NCBI GenBank assembly: GCA_036563245.1
Contig: DATCMU010000042.1
Location: forward strand, 24,060 to 88,059
Source of the DNA: DATCMU01 sp036563245
Lineage (GTDB): Bacteria; Pseudomonadota; Alphaproteobacteria; Rhizobiales; Devosiaceae
Reading direction: 5' to 3'
Length of the DNA: 64,000 bases
In this document: piece after piece, positions 25,376-33,417 of the stretch
How the letters are laid out: each line of letters begins with the position of its first letter
Numbering within the stretch: position 1 is the stretch's first letter
Program-made: the position numbers and the translations under genes
The notes under the pieces: generated by a model
Databases searched by the model: none
The model's input: only the letters and a program-made list of their open reading frames with translations
Told to the model about the DNA's origin: nothing

Positions 25376-25834
25376 CTATTCGGCGGCGGCGGATTCAGCG
25401 GGCCCGGTTGTGACGTCGAACTTGACCTCGATATTGCCGCGTGTCGCGTTGGAATAGGGACAGACCTGATGGGCCTTTTCCACCAGGTCCTCTGCGACCT
25501 GCTGGTCGAGCCCGGGGAGATTGACGACCATCTCGACAGCAATGGAGAAGCCGTGCCCCTTGACGTGGTGGCCGAAGTGAACGGTGGAGTCGATGGTGAG
25601 ATCGTCGGGCACCGCGATCTTCTCGCCGCGGGCCACGGCCTTGATCGCGCCGATGAAGCAAGCCGCGTAGCCGACGGCGAAAAGCTGCTCGGGATTGGTG
25701 CCCGCGCCGTCGTCGCCGCCCATGGCCTTGGGGGTCGACAGTTCCACCGACAGGCGACCGTCATGGGTGTGGGCGCGGCCCATGCGTCCGCCGATTGCCC
25801 TGGCCTGAGCCGCATAGAGTGATGACTTGATCAT
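25376..25834 (-). CDS. ohr: Organic hydroperoxide resistance protein (Ohr)
   Basis: A 152-aa thiol peroxidase reducing organic hydroperoxides to alcohols. The two redox cysteines are in YAACFIGAIK and VCPYSNATRGN, the catalytic arginine in IGGRMGRAHTHDGRL and glutamate in NPEQLFA. The start at 25834 gives MIKSSLYAAQARAIGG, the usual Ohr N-terminus. It is divergent from ohrR across an operator, so it should be derepressed by organic peroxides. Confidence 0.95.
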   Translation of the reverse strand: MIKSSLYAAQARAIGGRMGRAHTHDGRLSVELSTPKAMGGDDGAGTNPEQLFAVGYAACFIGAIKAVARGEKIAVPDDLTIDSTVHFGHHVKGHGFSIAVEMVVNLPGLDQQVAEDLVEKAHQVCPYSNATRGNIEVKFDVTTGPAESAAAE

Positions 25835-25876
25835 GGGAGATCTCCTTTGCATGAGTGATGGCGGATATGTATAGTG

Positions 25877-25891
25877 TACAATTAAATTGTG
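25877..25891. promoter_or_regulatory. Probable OhrR operator
   Basis: TACAATTAAATTGTG, an ACAATT/AATTGT inverted repeat as in known OhrR boxes, between ohr and ohrR. A further AATTGTG at 25901-25907 may be half of a second site. Confidence 0.75.
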
Positions 25892-25979
25892 CGCAATATG
25901 AATTGTGCCCGCCTTTTGCCCGTTGCGGGACTGGCCCCGTGCGGGTATTCGATGATAGCTGGCGGGCGGGGGACAACCG

Positions 25980-26435
25980 ATGACCGACAAGGACGACGGC
26001 CTGAAGCTCGACCGGCAACTCTGCTTTGCGGTCTACTCCGCCGGGCACGCGTTCAATCGCGTCTACAAGCCGCTGCTCGATCCGCTGGGTCTGACCTATC
26101 CGCAATACCTGGTGATGCTGGTGCTCTGGGAGCGCGACGACGTTCCGGTGAAGATCATCGGCGAGCGTTTGCATCTCGATTCGGGCACGCTCACGCCCTT
26201 GCTCAAGCGCCTGGAGACGCAAGGGCTCGTGATGCGGGAGCGCGACCCCGGCGACGAGCGTCAGGTGCGAATCCGCCTGACCCCGGAAGGACAAGCCCTC
26301 AGGGAGCCGGCGCGGGCGGTTCCGGCGGCGGTGGGCGCGGCCACGGGATTTGCCGGCGAGGGGATGCGTGAACTCAAGGCGCAGATCCTGGCGCTGCGGG
26401 ACAGGCTGATCGCCGCGTCGGGGGACGGGGACTGA
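25980..26435 (+). CDS. ohrR: MarR-family peroxide sensor OhrR
   Basis: A 151-aa winged-helix repressor. The peroxide-sensing cysteine is at residue 15 in LDRQLCFAVYSA, the position conserved in OhrR. The partner tyrosines are present (FNRVYKPL, GLTYPQYL). DNA-binding helices are in IGERLHLDSGTLTPLLKRLE and the wing in RERDPGDERQVRIRLT. Divergent from ohr, which it should repress. Confidence 0.93.
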   Translation: MTDKDDGLKLDRQLCFAVYSAGHAFNRVYKPLLDPLGLTYPQYLVMLVLWERDDVPVKIIGERLHLDSGTLTPLLKRLETQGLVMRERDPGDERQVRIRLTPEGQALREPARAVPAAVGAATGFAGEGMRELKAQILALRDRLIAASGDGD

Positions 26436-26766
26436 CACGCGCGATTGTGGATGTCGGGCAACACCTTGTGGCCGAGGCGCAGTTGCAGCGCCATTGTGCG
26501 CCATTGGGTGCTTGGCGCGGCCCGCTTGCCAATCTATAGAGAAGTCCCATTGAATCGCGAGCCGGGGAGGGCCTTCATGACAGACAGCGCGATCGCCATT
26601 CCTGGCGGCACCAGCCGGTCCTGACGCGGCACGGCTGATCCGGTCCACCCACCGGTTATTCGACTTTCCAGACAAACGGCTCCGGCCTCGCGCAACGCCC
26701 TGAGTTCGCGTGCGGAGCATTCGGACGCAAGGACCGCTCGGCCATTTGGGCCAGCGTGACACGACA
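26436..26766. other. Intergenic stretch upstream of the ABC transporter
   Basis: No conserved reading frame or RNA seen. It probably holds the ABC transporter promoter; I could not place it. Confidence 0.35.
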
Positions 26767-28572
26767 ATGACTCGACCTCTCCTGGATATTCGCGCCGACG
26801 CATTCTCGGCAGTGCTTCGTTTCACCTTCGGCCATTGGCGGCATCAGCCCTGGATGATCCAGATCATCGTTGCGGCGATCCTTTTGGCGACGGTCACCGA
26901 CGTGCTGACACCGCTCTATGCCGGCCACCTGGTCGATGCGGTAACGCAGGACCCGCTTGCCTCGGATACGGCATGGCAGGCGGCGGTCGGTGCGTTCGTC
27001 ATGCTCATGGTCCTGGGACTGGGCGCGGTGGCCATGCGGCAGGTGGCGTTCCTTGGCATTACATTCCTGACCACGAAGATGATGACGCAAGTCGCGCGCG
27101 ATGCCTTCTTTCGCGTGCAGCGGTTCTCGACCGACTGGCACGCCTCGAGCTTTGCGGGATCGACGGTGCGCAAGATCACGCGTGGCATGTGGGCGCTCGA
27201 CCTGCTGAACGACACGCTCTTGCTGGCGCTGCTGCCTTCGGTGGTGATGCTGGTGGGATCGACGCTGCTGCTGGGCTTCTTCTGGCCGGTGATGGGTCTG
27301 ACGGTCGCCATCGGCTCGCTGATCTACGTGGGGCTGACCGTCGCGCTTTCGGTGGGCTGGGTGGCGCCGGCGGCGAGCCTGGCGAATGCCTGGGACACGC
27401 GGGTGGGCGGGGCGCTGGCGGATGCGGTGAGCTGCAACGCGGTGGTCAAGGCATTCGGCGCGGAAGCACGCGAGGATGCCCGCCTGGACGGTATCCTTTC
27501 CAAGTGGCTATCTCGGACGCGGCGCACATGGATCCGCGGCACCTTCAATGGCGGCGTGCAGGGCGTCACCATGCTCTTGTTGCGTGCGTCCATACTTGCC
27601 GCGGCGCTGATTCTTTGGCGCATGGGGCTGGCGGGCGCGGGCGACCTGGCTTTCGTGCTGACCACCTTCTTCGTCCTGCAGGGTTATCTGCGCGACATCG
27701 GCATGCATATCCGCAACCTGCAACGCTCGGTGAACGACATGGAGGAACTGGTCGCCATCCACGCCGAACCGATCGGCATTGCCGACCGTGACGGTGCGCG
27801 GCCCATCTCGATTGGCGCCGGGCGGATCGAATTCCGCGATGTGCTGTTCCAGTACAAGGGGCACGAAACGCCGCTCTACGCGGGGTTGTCGGTGACCATC
27901 GAAGCGGGACAGAGGGTGGGGCTGGTCGGCCATTCGGGCTCGGGCAAGACCACGTTCGTCAAGATGATCCAGCGGCTATACGACGTGAATGGCGGCGCGA
28001 TCATGATCGACGGGCAAGACATTGCCCTGGCCCAGCAGTCTTCGCTGCGCGCGCAGATCGCCATCGTTCCGCAGGAGCCGATCCTGTTTCACCGTACCCT
28101 TGCGGAGAACATCGCCTATGCGCGTCCGGGCGCGAGCCGCGCGGATATCGAGGCGGCGGCGCGGCTGGCCAGCGCGCACGGTTTCATTGCGCAATTGCCA
28201 AAGGGTTACGAGACGCTGGTGGGCGAACGCGGGGTGAAGCTGTCGGGCGGGGAGCGCCAGAGGGTGGCGATCGCGCGGGCCTTCCTGGCGGACGCGCCGA
28301 TCCTGATCCTCGACGAGGCGACGTCGAGTCTCGATTCGGAATCCGAGGTGCTGATCCAGGAGGCGATGGAACGCCTGATGCAGGGGCGCACGACCCTGAT
28401 CATCGCGCATCGGCTGGCAACGGTACGCTCGCTGGACAGGCTGCTGGTGTTCGACAAGGGCCGCATCGTGGAGGACGGCAATCACGAGACACTGCTGCGC
28501 CAGCCGGACGGCATATACCGACGCCTGTTCGAGACCCAGGCGCTGGACGTTCCGGGCGGCCTGGTCGCCTAG
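26767..28572 (+). CDS. ABC transporter, fused permease and ATPase (exporter type)
   Basis: A 601-aa half-transporter: about six membrane helices in the first 320 residues, then an ATPase domain with Walker A GHSGSGKTT, Q-loop VPQEPILFHRTL, signature LSGGERQR and Walker B LILDEATSSLD. It resembles MsbA/MdlB-like multidrug or lipid exporters and would act as a homodimer; the substrate is unknown. Start MTRPLLDIRAD at 26767; 19 upstream codons are not conserved. It stands alone. Confidence 0.93.
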   Translation: MTRPLLDIRADAFSAVLRFTFGHWRHQPWMIQIIVAAILLATVTDVLTPLYAGHLVDAVTQDPLASDTAWQAAVGAFVMLMVLGLGAVAMRQVAFLGITFLTTKMMTQVARDAFFRVQRFSTDWHASSFAGSTVRKITRGMWALDLLNDTLLLALLPSVVMLVGSTLLLGFFWPVMGLTVAIGSLIYVGLTVALSVGWVAPAASLANAWDTRVGGALADAVSCNAVVKAFGAEAREDARLDGILSKWLSRTRRTWIRGTFNGGVQGVTMLLLRASILAAALILWRMGLAGAGDLAFVLTTFFVLQGYLRDIGMHIRNLQRSVNDMEELVAIHAEPIGIADRDGARPISIGAGRIEFRDVLFQYKGHETPLYAGLSVTIEAGQRVGLVGHSGSGKTTFVKMIQRLYDVNGGAIMIDGQDIALAQQSSLRAQIAIVPQEPILFHRTLAENIAYARPGASRADIEAAARLASAHGFIAQLPKGYETLVGERGVKLSGGERQRVAIARAFLADAPILILDEATSSLDSESEVLIQEAMERLMQGRTTLIIAHRLATVRSLDRLLVFDKGRIVEDGNHETLLRQPDGIYRRLFETQALDVPGGLVA

Positions 28573-28613
28573 CCCGTTTCGGTGGCGGGCGCGAAGGGGT
28601 GCCCGCCACGGGT

Positions 28614-29726
28614 TCATCGCTGGGTGATGTAGCCCTCGGGCACGCCGCGCGTGGACAGGACGAACTGCCAGACCTGGATGGCGCGCGAGCGGAACCCGCC
28701 GGCGCAGCACAGGAGGTAGTATTCCCACATGCGGCGGAAACGCTGGTCCTCGGGACGGTTCGACCTGGGCCAGTTCTTCTGGAAATTCTCGTTCCAGGCG
28801 CAAAGGGTCTTGTCGTAGTGCGGACCGATATTGTGCAGGTCGATCACGGTGAACAGCCCCTCGATGGCCTTGCCGATCTGGGCGAGGGAGGGCAGGACGC
28901 CGCCGGGGAAGATGTATTTCTCGATCCAGGGATCGATGGTCACCTTGCTGTCGGGCGAGCCGATGGTGTGCAGCAGGAACAGCCCGTCATCCCTGATGAC
29001 GCGCCGCGCCGTCTCGAAATAGGTGCGGTAGTTCTTGTGCCCCACATGTTCGAACATGCCCATGGACACGATGTGGTCCGCCTTGCCCTCGAATTCGCGG
29101 TAGTCCTTGACCTGGAACTCGACGGGCAGGTCCTTGTAGCGCTCGCGGCCATAGGCCGCCTGGTCGGGGGACACGGTGACGCCGACACAATCGGCGCCGT
29201 ATTTCTCGGCGGCAAAGCCCATGAAGGCGCCCCAGCCGCAGCCGATGTCCCACACGCGGTCGCCCTTCTTCAACCCGATCTTGCGGCATACCAGGTCGAG
29301 CTTGGCCTCCTGGGCCTGGTCCACATTGGTGACGCCTTCGGGCCAGTAGCCGCATGATCCGGTCATGCGCTTGTCGAGGGACGCCTTGTAGGCGTCTGTC
29401 TCGGAATAGTGCATTTCGGCGACGCGCCTGGAACGCCCGATGGTCTGCATGTTCAGGAACTTGGCCTGCACGATCTGCCAGACCAGGTTGGGGGTGACCG
29501 CGATCCTGTCCTCGAGATTTGCGCCGACGACCCGGTTGAAGAACTCGGCGAGATCCTCGCAGTCCCACCAGCCGTCCATATAGGCTTCCCCGAGGCCGAG
29601 CGAGCCTTTCGCAAAAACACGGTTCCACAGGCCCTCGTTGCGGATCTGCAGATCCCAGGGGTTGGTCCCGTTCACCTCGATTCCGGCATCGGCGAGCAGG
29701 CCGACAATTCTGGATTTCTGACTCAT
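28614..29726 (-). CDS. cfa: Cyclopropane-fatty-acyl-phospholipid synthase
   Basis: A 370-aa SAM enzyme that adds a methylene bridge to unsaturated acyl chains of membrane phospholipids. The N-terminal lipid-binding part includes LGLGEAYMDGWWDCEDL. The SAM motif is VWDIGCGWGAFMGFAAEKYG, with downstream VSMGMFEHVGHKNY and YIFPGGVLPSL. Length and motifs match functional Cfa. A GC-rich stem (28574-28612) lies in the short gap to the converging ABC gene but has no T-run. Confidence 0.95.
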   Translation of the reverse strand: MSQKSRIVGLLADAGIEVNGTNPWDLQIRNEGLWNRVFAKGSLGLGEAYMDGWWDCEDLAEFFNRVVGANLEDRIAVTPNLVWQIVQAKFLNMQTIGRSRRVAEMHYSETDAYKASLDKRMTGSCGYWPEGVTNVDQAQEAKLDLVCRKIGLKKGDRVWDIGCGWGAFMGFAAEKYGADCVGVTVSPDQAAYGRERYKDLPVEFQVKDYREFEGKADHIVSMGMFEHVGHKNYRTYFETARRVIRDDGLFLLHTIGSPDSKVTIDPWIEKYIFPGGVLPSLAQIGKAIEGLFTVIDLHNIGPHYDKTLCAWNENFQKNWPRSNRPEDQRFRRMWEYYLLCCAGGFRSRAIQVWQFVLSTRGVPEGYITQR

Positions 29727-30047
29727 TGACTGCCGTCTCTGGTTACTGAAGCTGGGACGATATTACCCAAAACGCTCCACATTTGAAGGGCAGGGCGGTG
29801 TGAGGGCCCCGCAACCGGGGTCAGGCGCCCTCATGACGCGAGCCGGGTTTGGCCAACGATTCCCATGAGTTGCGAGTAATGGATTCTTCACATGCCCGCT
29901 CTACCTTCGATCCTGCACCCGATCCGGATACGCTTCAGCGCCCGTACGGGCGCGATGTGGACACGATTGCCAGACCCGGCACGGCGCGCCCGCCGCGACC
30001 TGGGGCCGCGCAAGGCGACCACTTTGAGAAAGACCTGAAGTGTTGTC
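29727..30047. other. Divergent intergenic region cfa / motA
   Basis: About 320 nt with no convincing gene. A perfect palindrome GCGCCCGTACGGGCGC lies at about 29938-29953. Promoters of cfa and motA must lie here. Confidence 0.4.
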
Positions 30048-30911
30048 ATGCGTCTGATTATCGGAATTGTCGTCATCGCGGTCAGCGTGTTCGGGGGCTA
30101 TATCGCGCTGGGTGGCCATATGGCCGTGCTCGTGCAGCCCTTCGAGGCCGTCATCATCCTCGGGGCGGCGGCAGGATCGTTCGTGATCGGCAATACCGGC
30201 CCGGTGCTCAAGCAGGCGGCGGGGGTGTTCGGGACCATATTCCGCGGGCCACGCTATTCCAAGCAGGACCATCTCGAGCTTCTTGGCGTGATGTTCATGC
30301 TGTTCAAGCTGGTGCAGTCCAAGGGGCCGCTGGGCCTCGAGGAGCATATCGAGAACCCGCAGGAATCGGACATATTCACCCGTTTCCCGCGGCTTCTGGC
30401 CAATCACCACGCCATCGCGTTCATCTGCGACTACCTGCGCATGATTACCCTTGGCACGCGCAATGTGCACGAGCTCGAGGCGCTGATGGACGAGGAACTC
30501 GAGACCCTCAACCAGGAGCAGCACCGGCTGGTCAACGCGATCCAGTCGCTGGCCGACGGCACGCCGGCGCTGGGCATCGTCGCGGCAGTTCTGGGCGTGA
30601 TCCATACGATGGGATCGATCGCCGAACCGCCCGAAGTGCTCGGCCACATGATCGGGGGTGCGCTGGTGGGCACGTTCCTTGGCGTGTTCATCGCCTATGG
30701 CTTTTTCGGACCCATCGCGCAGTCGCTGCGCAACATCTTCGAGTCCGAGGAGAAATACTATCTCTCCATAAGGGCGGGGCTTCTGGCCCATGTGGCGGGC
30801 TATCCGCCGGCCATGGCGGCCGAATTCGCGCGCAAGTCGCTGATGTCCGAAGTGCGGCCGACCTTCAACGAAGTCGAGGCGTCGACCTCTACCTTCCGCA
30901 ACGCGGCCTAG
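30048..30911 (+). CDS. motA: Flagellar motor stator protein MotA
   Basis: A 287-aa proton-channel subunit with four membrane helices: two at the N-terminus (LIIGIVVIAVSVFGGYIALGG; PFEAVIILGAAAGSFVIG) and two after residue 170 (LGIVAAVLGVIHTMGS; GGALVGTFLGVFIAYGFFGP). The cytoplasmic loop has the charged ELEALMDEELE segment that contacts FliG. motB follows 25 nt later. No flagellar structural genes lie in the window, so the stator pair stands apart from the main cluster. Confidence 0.95.
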   Translation: MRLIIGIVVIAVSVFGGYIALGGHMAVLVQPFEAVIILGAAAGSFVIGNTGPVLKQAAGVFGTIFRGPRYSKQDHLELLGVMFMLFKLVQSKGPLGLEEHIENPQESDIFTRFPRLLANHHAIAFICDYLRMITLGTRNVHELEALMDEELETLNQEQHRLVNAIQSLADGTPALGIVAAVLGVIHTMGSIAEPPEVLGHMIGGALVGTFLGVFIAYGFFGPIAQSLRNIFESEEKYYLSIRAGLLAHVAGYPPAMAAEFARKSLMSEVRPTFNEVEASTSTFRNAA

Positions 30912-30936
30912 CCGGGCCGGGGCAGGAACAGGCCGG

Positions 30937-31815
30937 ATGAGCACCAGCGACATCGTCATCATCAAGAAGGTCAAGAAGCAGCAGCACGCCCATCACGGCG
31001 GCGCCTGGAAGATCGCCTATGCCGATTTCGTGACGGCGATGATGGCCTTTTTCCTGTTGCTGTGGTTGATCAGCATGACCACGCCGGAGCAGAAGAAGGG
31101 CCTTGCGGATTATTTCGCGCCCCCAAATGTCTCGCAAACCACCAGCGGGGCCGGCGGCGTGCTGGCGGGCAAGGCGCCCAGCGAATCGGGCGCCGCCTAT
31201 GCCGGATCCTCGTCGCCCAACAAGGGCCAGGGCAGCAAGGACGATGTGGCCACATCGCCTTCGGGCTCGTCCAGCCGGGACACCAAGACATCGAACCTGG
31301 ACGTAAAGTCGCTTGAGGACATGGCCTTCCACAGCGCCGCGGTCAGCATTCGGCAGGCATGGCGGGCCGATCCCGACCTGACCAGCCTCGCCAACAACCT
31401 GATCGTGCAGGAAACCAGGGACGGGCTGGAAATCCAGATCGTGGACCAGAGCGGGCAGCGGATGTTCCCCGAAGGGTCGAAATTCCCGGTCGAAGGGGTG
31501 CGCAAGGCGCTGGCCGATATCGCGCCGACCCTTGACCGGCTGCCCAACCAGATCACCATTTCCGGGCACACCGCGGCAGGCGACAAGTTCGCCAGTCCCG
31601 AATACGGCTCGTGGGAGCTTTCCAGCGACAGGGCCAATGTCACCCGGTCCATTCTTTCAGAGTTCGGCCTTTCGGCGGATCACATCTATTCGGTATCCGG
31701 GCGTTCGTCGGTGGAGCCCTATTTTCCCGACGATCCCTATATGGCGGCCAATGAGCGGGTCACGATCACGGTCATGCGCAAGGATCCGCCGGTGCCGCTC
31801 GACCTCAAGCCCTAA
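30937..31815 (+). CDS. motB: Flagellar motor stator protein MotB
   Basis: A 292-aa partner of MotA. The single membrane helix contains the essential proton-carrying aspartate in YADFVTAMMAFFLLLWLIS. The C-terminal OmpA-like peptidoglycan-binding domain (about 180-285) anchors the stator, with NQITISGHTAAGD and ELSSDRANVTRSIL. The linker is glycine/serine-rich. Operon with motA. Confidence 0.95.
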   Translation: MSTSDIVIIKKVKKQQHAHHGGAWKIAYADFVTAMMAFFLLLWLISMTTPEQKKGLADYFAPPNVSQTTSGAGGVLAGKAPSESGAAYAGSSSPNKGQGSKDDVATSPSGSSSRDTKTSNLDVKSLEDMAFHSAAVSIRQAWRADPDLTSLANNLIVQETRDGLEIQIVDQSGQRMFPEGSKFPVEGVRKALADIAPTLDRLPNQITISGHTAAGDKFASPEYGSWELSSDRANVTRSILSEFGLSADHIYSVSGRSSVEPYFPDDPYMAANERVTITVMRKDPPVPLDLKP

Positions 31816-31855
31816 CCTGAAAGCCAGACAGGGCGCGGCATTCGCGTCCGGCCAG

Positions 31856-32446
31856 TCAGGAGCACCCCTGCAACTGGGCCGCGTAGGTGTCGGCCCGGTC
31901 GGCGGTGCGGCGCGCATAGGTCTGCGCCGCCGAATTGGAGCGCCAGTCGCCGCGCTCATAGGCGTTGGGGCCGAGGTAATAGGTGAGATAGAGGTGGTAG
32001 GTGTCGGTGAGCGGGATACCGAAGCGCTGCGAGCTTTTCGCATAATACCAGCCGATGAAGTCGGCGGCGTCGGCAAAGCTGCCGCGGCTGGCCATGAAGT
32101 TGCCCGTCTCGCGCTGGTACTGCTTCCAGGTGCCATCAAGGGCCTGCGAGAAGCCGTCGGCGCTCGATACGCGACCCCAGGGGATGATGCCGAAAACCCA
32201 TTTCACCGGCGGCTTGGCGTCGCCCTTGAACCCGGATTCCTGGCGGATGGTCGCCATGAGCACGTGCACCGGCACGCCATACTTGCGCTGAACGCCGTTT
32301 GCCACCTGCGACCAGTTGTCGAACCAGCCATCGCGCTGGTCGAACACGGCACAGACATTGTTGATGTGGCTGGGCGGCGTCGCGCAGGCGGCAAGCGCCA
32401 TGAGCGGTACGAACGCCAGAACTCGACCGATACGCAGGATACACAT
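31856..32446 (-). CDS. Lytic-transglycosylase-like lipoprotein
   Basis: A 196-aa lipoprotein (lipobox LMALAAC, Cys21) with an SLT-type fold: catalytic glutamate in MATIRQESGFKG, then FGIIPWGR, GFSQALDGTWKQY and YLTYYLGPNAYERG. It should cut peptidoglycan glycan strands in the periplasm. It converges on motB; a role in clearing the wall for the motor is possible but is only inferred from position. Confidence 0.85.
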   Translation of the reverse strand: MCILRIGRVLAFVPLMALAACATPPSHINNVCAVFDQRDGWFDNWSQVANGVQRKYGVPVHVLMATIRQESGFKGDAKPPVKWVFGIIPWGRVSSADGFSQALDGTWKQYQRETGNFMASRGSFADAADFIGWYYAKSSQRFGIPLTDTYHLYLTYYLGPNAYERGDWRSNSAAQTYARRTADRADTYAAQLQGCS

Positions 32447-32698
32447 GGGCGGCGATCATAACGCCAAGTGGTGAATCGGCGGTTGATGAGGGGGGCATCG
32501 GATTCGAACTTCAGGCCGCGAACGAATGCATTCGACCTTTGGTGGAGCCACAATATTGGCCTGGATTCGTCCAAATTCGTTAACGATGAGCGGAGGTGTG
32601 TTTTCATTGGCGCATGGCCAGCAAGACAGTCTGCATGTATCTTCGGGCCTGAATTGAATTTTTCGAATACTTGATCGCAATTATTAGGGTGCTGAACC

Positions 32699-33289
32699 TT
32701 GGAAACAGTTGTGATTTTGGTTCTGTCCGCGGGGGCCTTCGTTGTTGTTGCTGTCGCAACTCTGCTGGATGGAAGGAATGCCCGGGACCGAACAGACTAC
32801 GCTCGCTGGAGAACCGGTGATGGGCCCAGACCCGTCGACGCGGATAGTGCGAGTTTCCCGCTGGAGCAGGTCGCCTTGCAGGGCGCGGCGCGTGTGGTCG
32901 ATGGCGATACCTTGGTTATCTGCAATACCCAAGTTCGCCTGTTTGGCGTCGATGCGCCGGAGCTCAATCACCCTTACGGTAAGAAGGCCAAGTGGGCGTT
33001 GGTTTCCTTGTGCAAGGGACAAGTCGTTCGCGCGGAAATAGTTGAAAGAGACGTGCACAATCGAACGGTCGCCAGATGCTACCTGCGGGATGGCCGCGAT
33101 CTTTCGGCCGAAATGGTGAAACTGGGCCTGGCAATAGACTGGGCCAAACACTCTGGCGGGGCGTATCGGTCGCTGGAATTGCCGAAAGTGCGAAAGGTGC
33201 TTTGGCTGGCAGACGCGCGGCAGAAAGGGCGAATGCATGTCTGGAGGCAATATGCGGCCAGACAGAATCGCAGGTACGAGGAGGATTGA
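32699..33289 (+). CDS. Thermonuclease (SNase-like) family protein
   Basis: A 196-aa protein with an N-terminal membrane anchor (VVILVLSAGAFVVVAVATLL) and one nuclease domain: ARVVDGDTLVICNTQVRLFGVDAPELNHPYG, then VERDVHNRTVARCYL with catalytic Arg/Glu equivalents, and AEMVKLGLAIDW. The frame opens with TTG at 32699, which gives a sensible anchor; no strong ribosome site is seen. Likely an extracytoplasmic Ca-dependent nuclease. Confidence 0.85.
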   Translation: METVVILVLSAGAFVVVAVATLLDGRNARDRTDYARWRTGDGPRPVDADSASFPLEQVALQGAARVVDGDTLVICNTQVRLFGVDAPELNHPYGKKAKWALVSLCKGQVVRAEIVERDVHNRTVARCYLRDGRDLSAEMVKLGLAIDWAKHSGGAYRSLELPKVRKVLWLADARQKGRMHVWRQYAARQNRRYEED

Positions 33290-33369
33290 TGCGCGCGGTC
33301 CGGATATCGTGAGACCTGGGATCGCTCCCCTCCGACGACTTGCAGTCTCCCCATTCCTCCCCCCCAACG

Positions 33370-33393
33370 AAAAAAGGGGCCCGTGAGGGCCCC
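33370..33393 (-). terminator. Intrinsic terminator of cpdB
   Basis: Perfect stem GGGGCCC/GGGCCCC with loop TCAC, then six T on the minus strand, 25 nt past the cpdB stop. Confidence 0.85.
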
Positions 33394-33417
33394 TTCCTGT
33401 TTCGCAGCCTATCGGCC

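Noticed and set aside
32490..32560. tRNA-like T-arm (GTTCGAATCC on the minus strand)
   Set aside because: The flanking bases do not form a T-stem, and no acceptor, anticodon or D-arm can be drawn.
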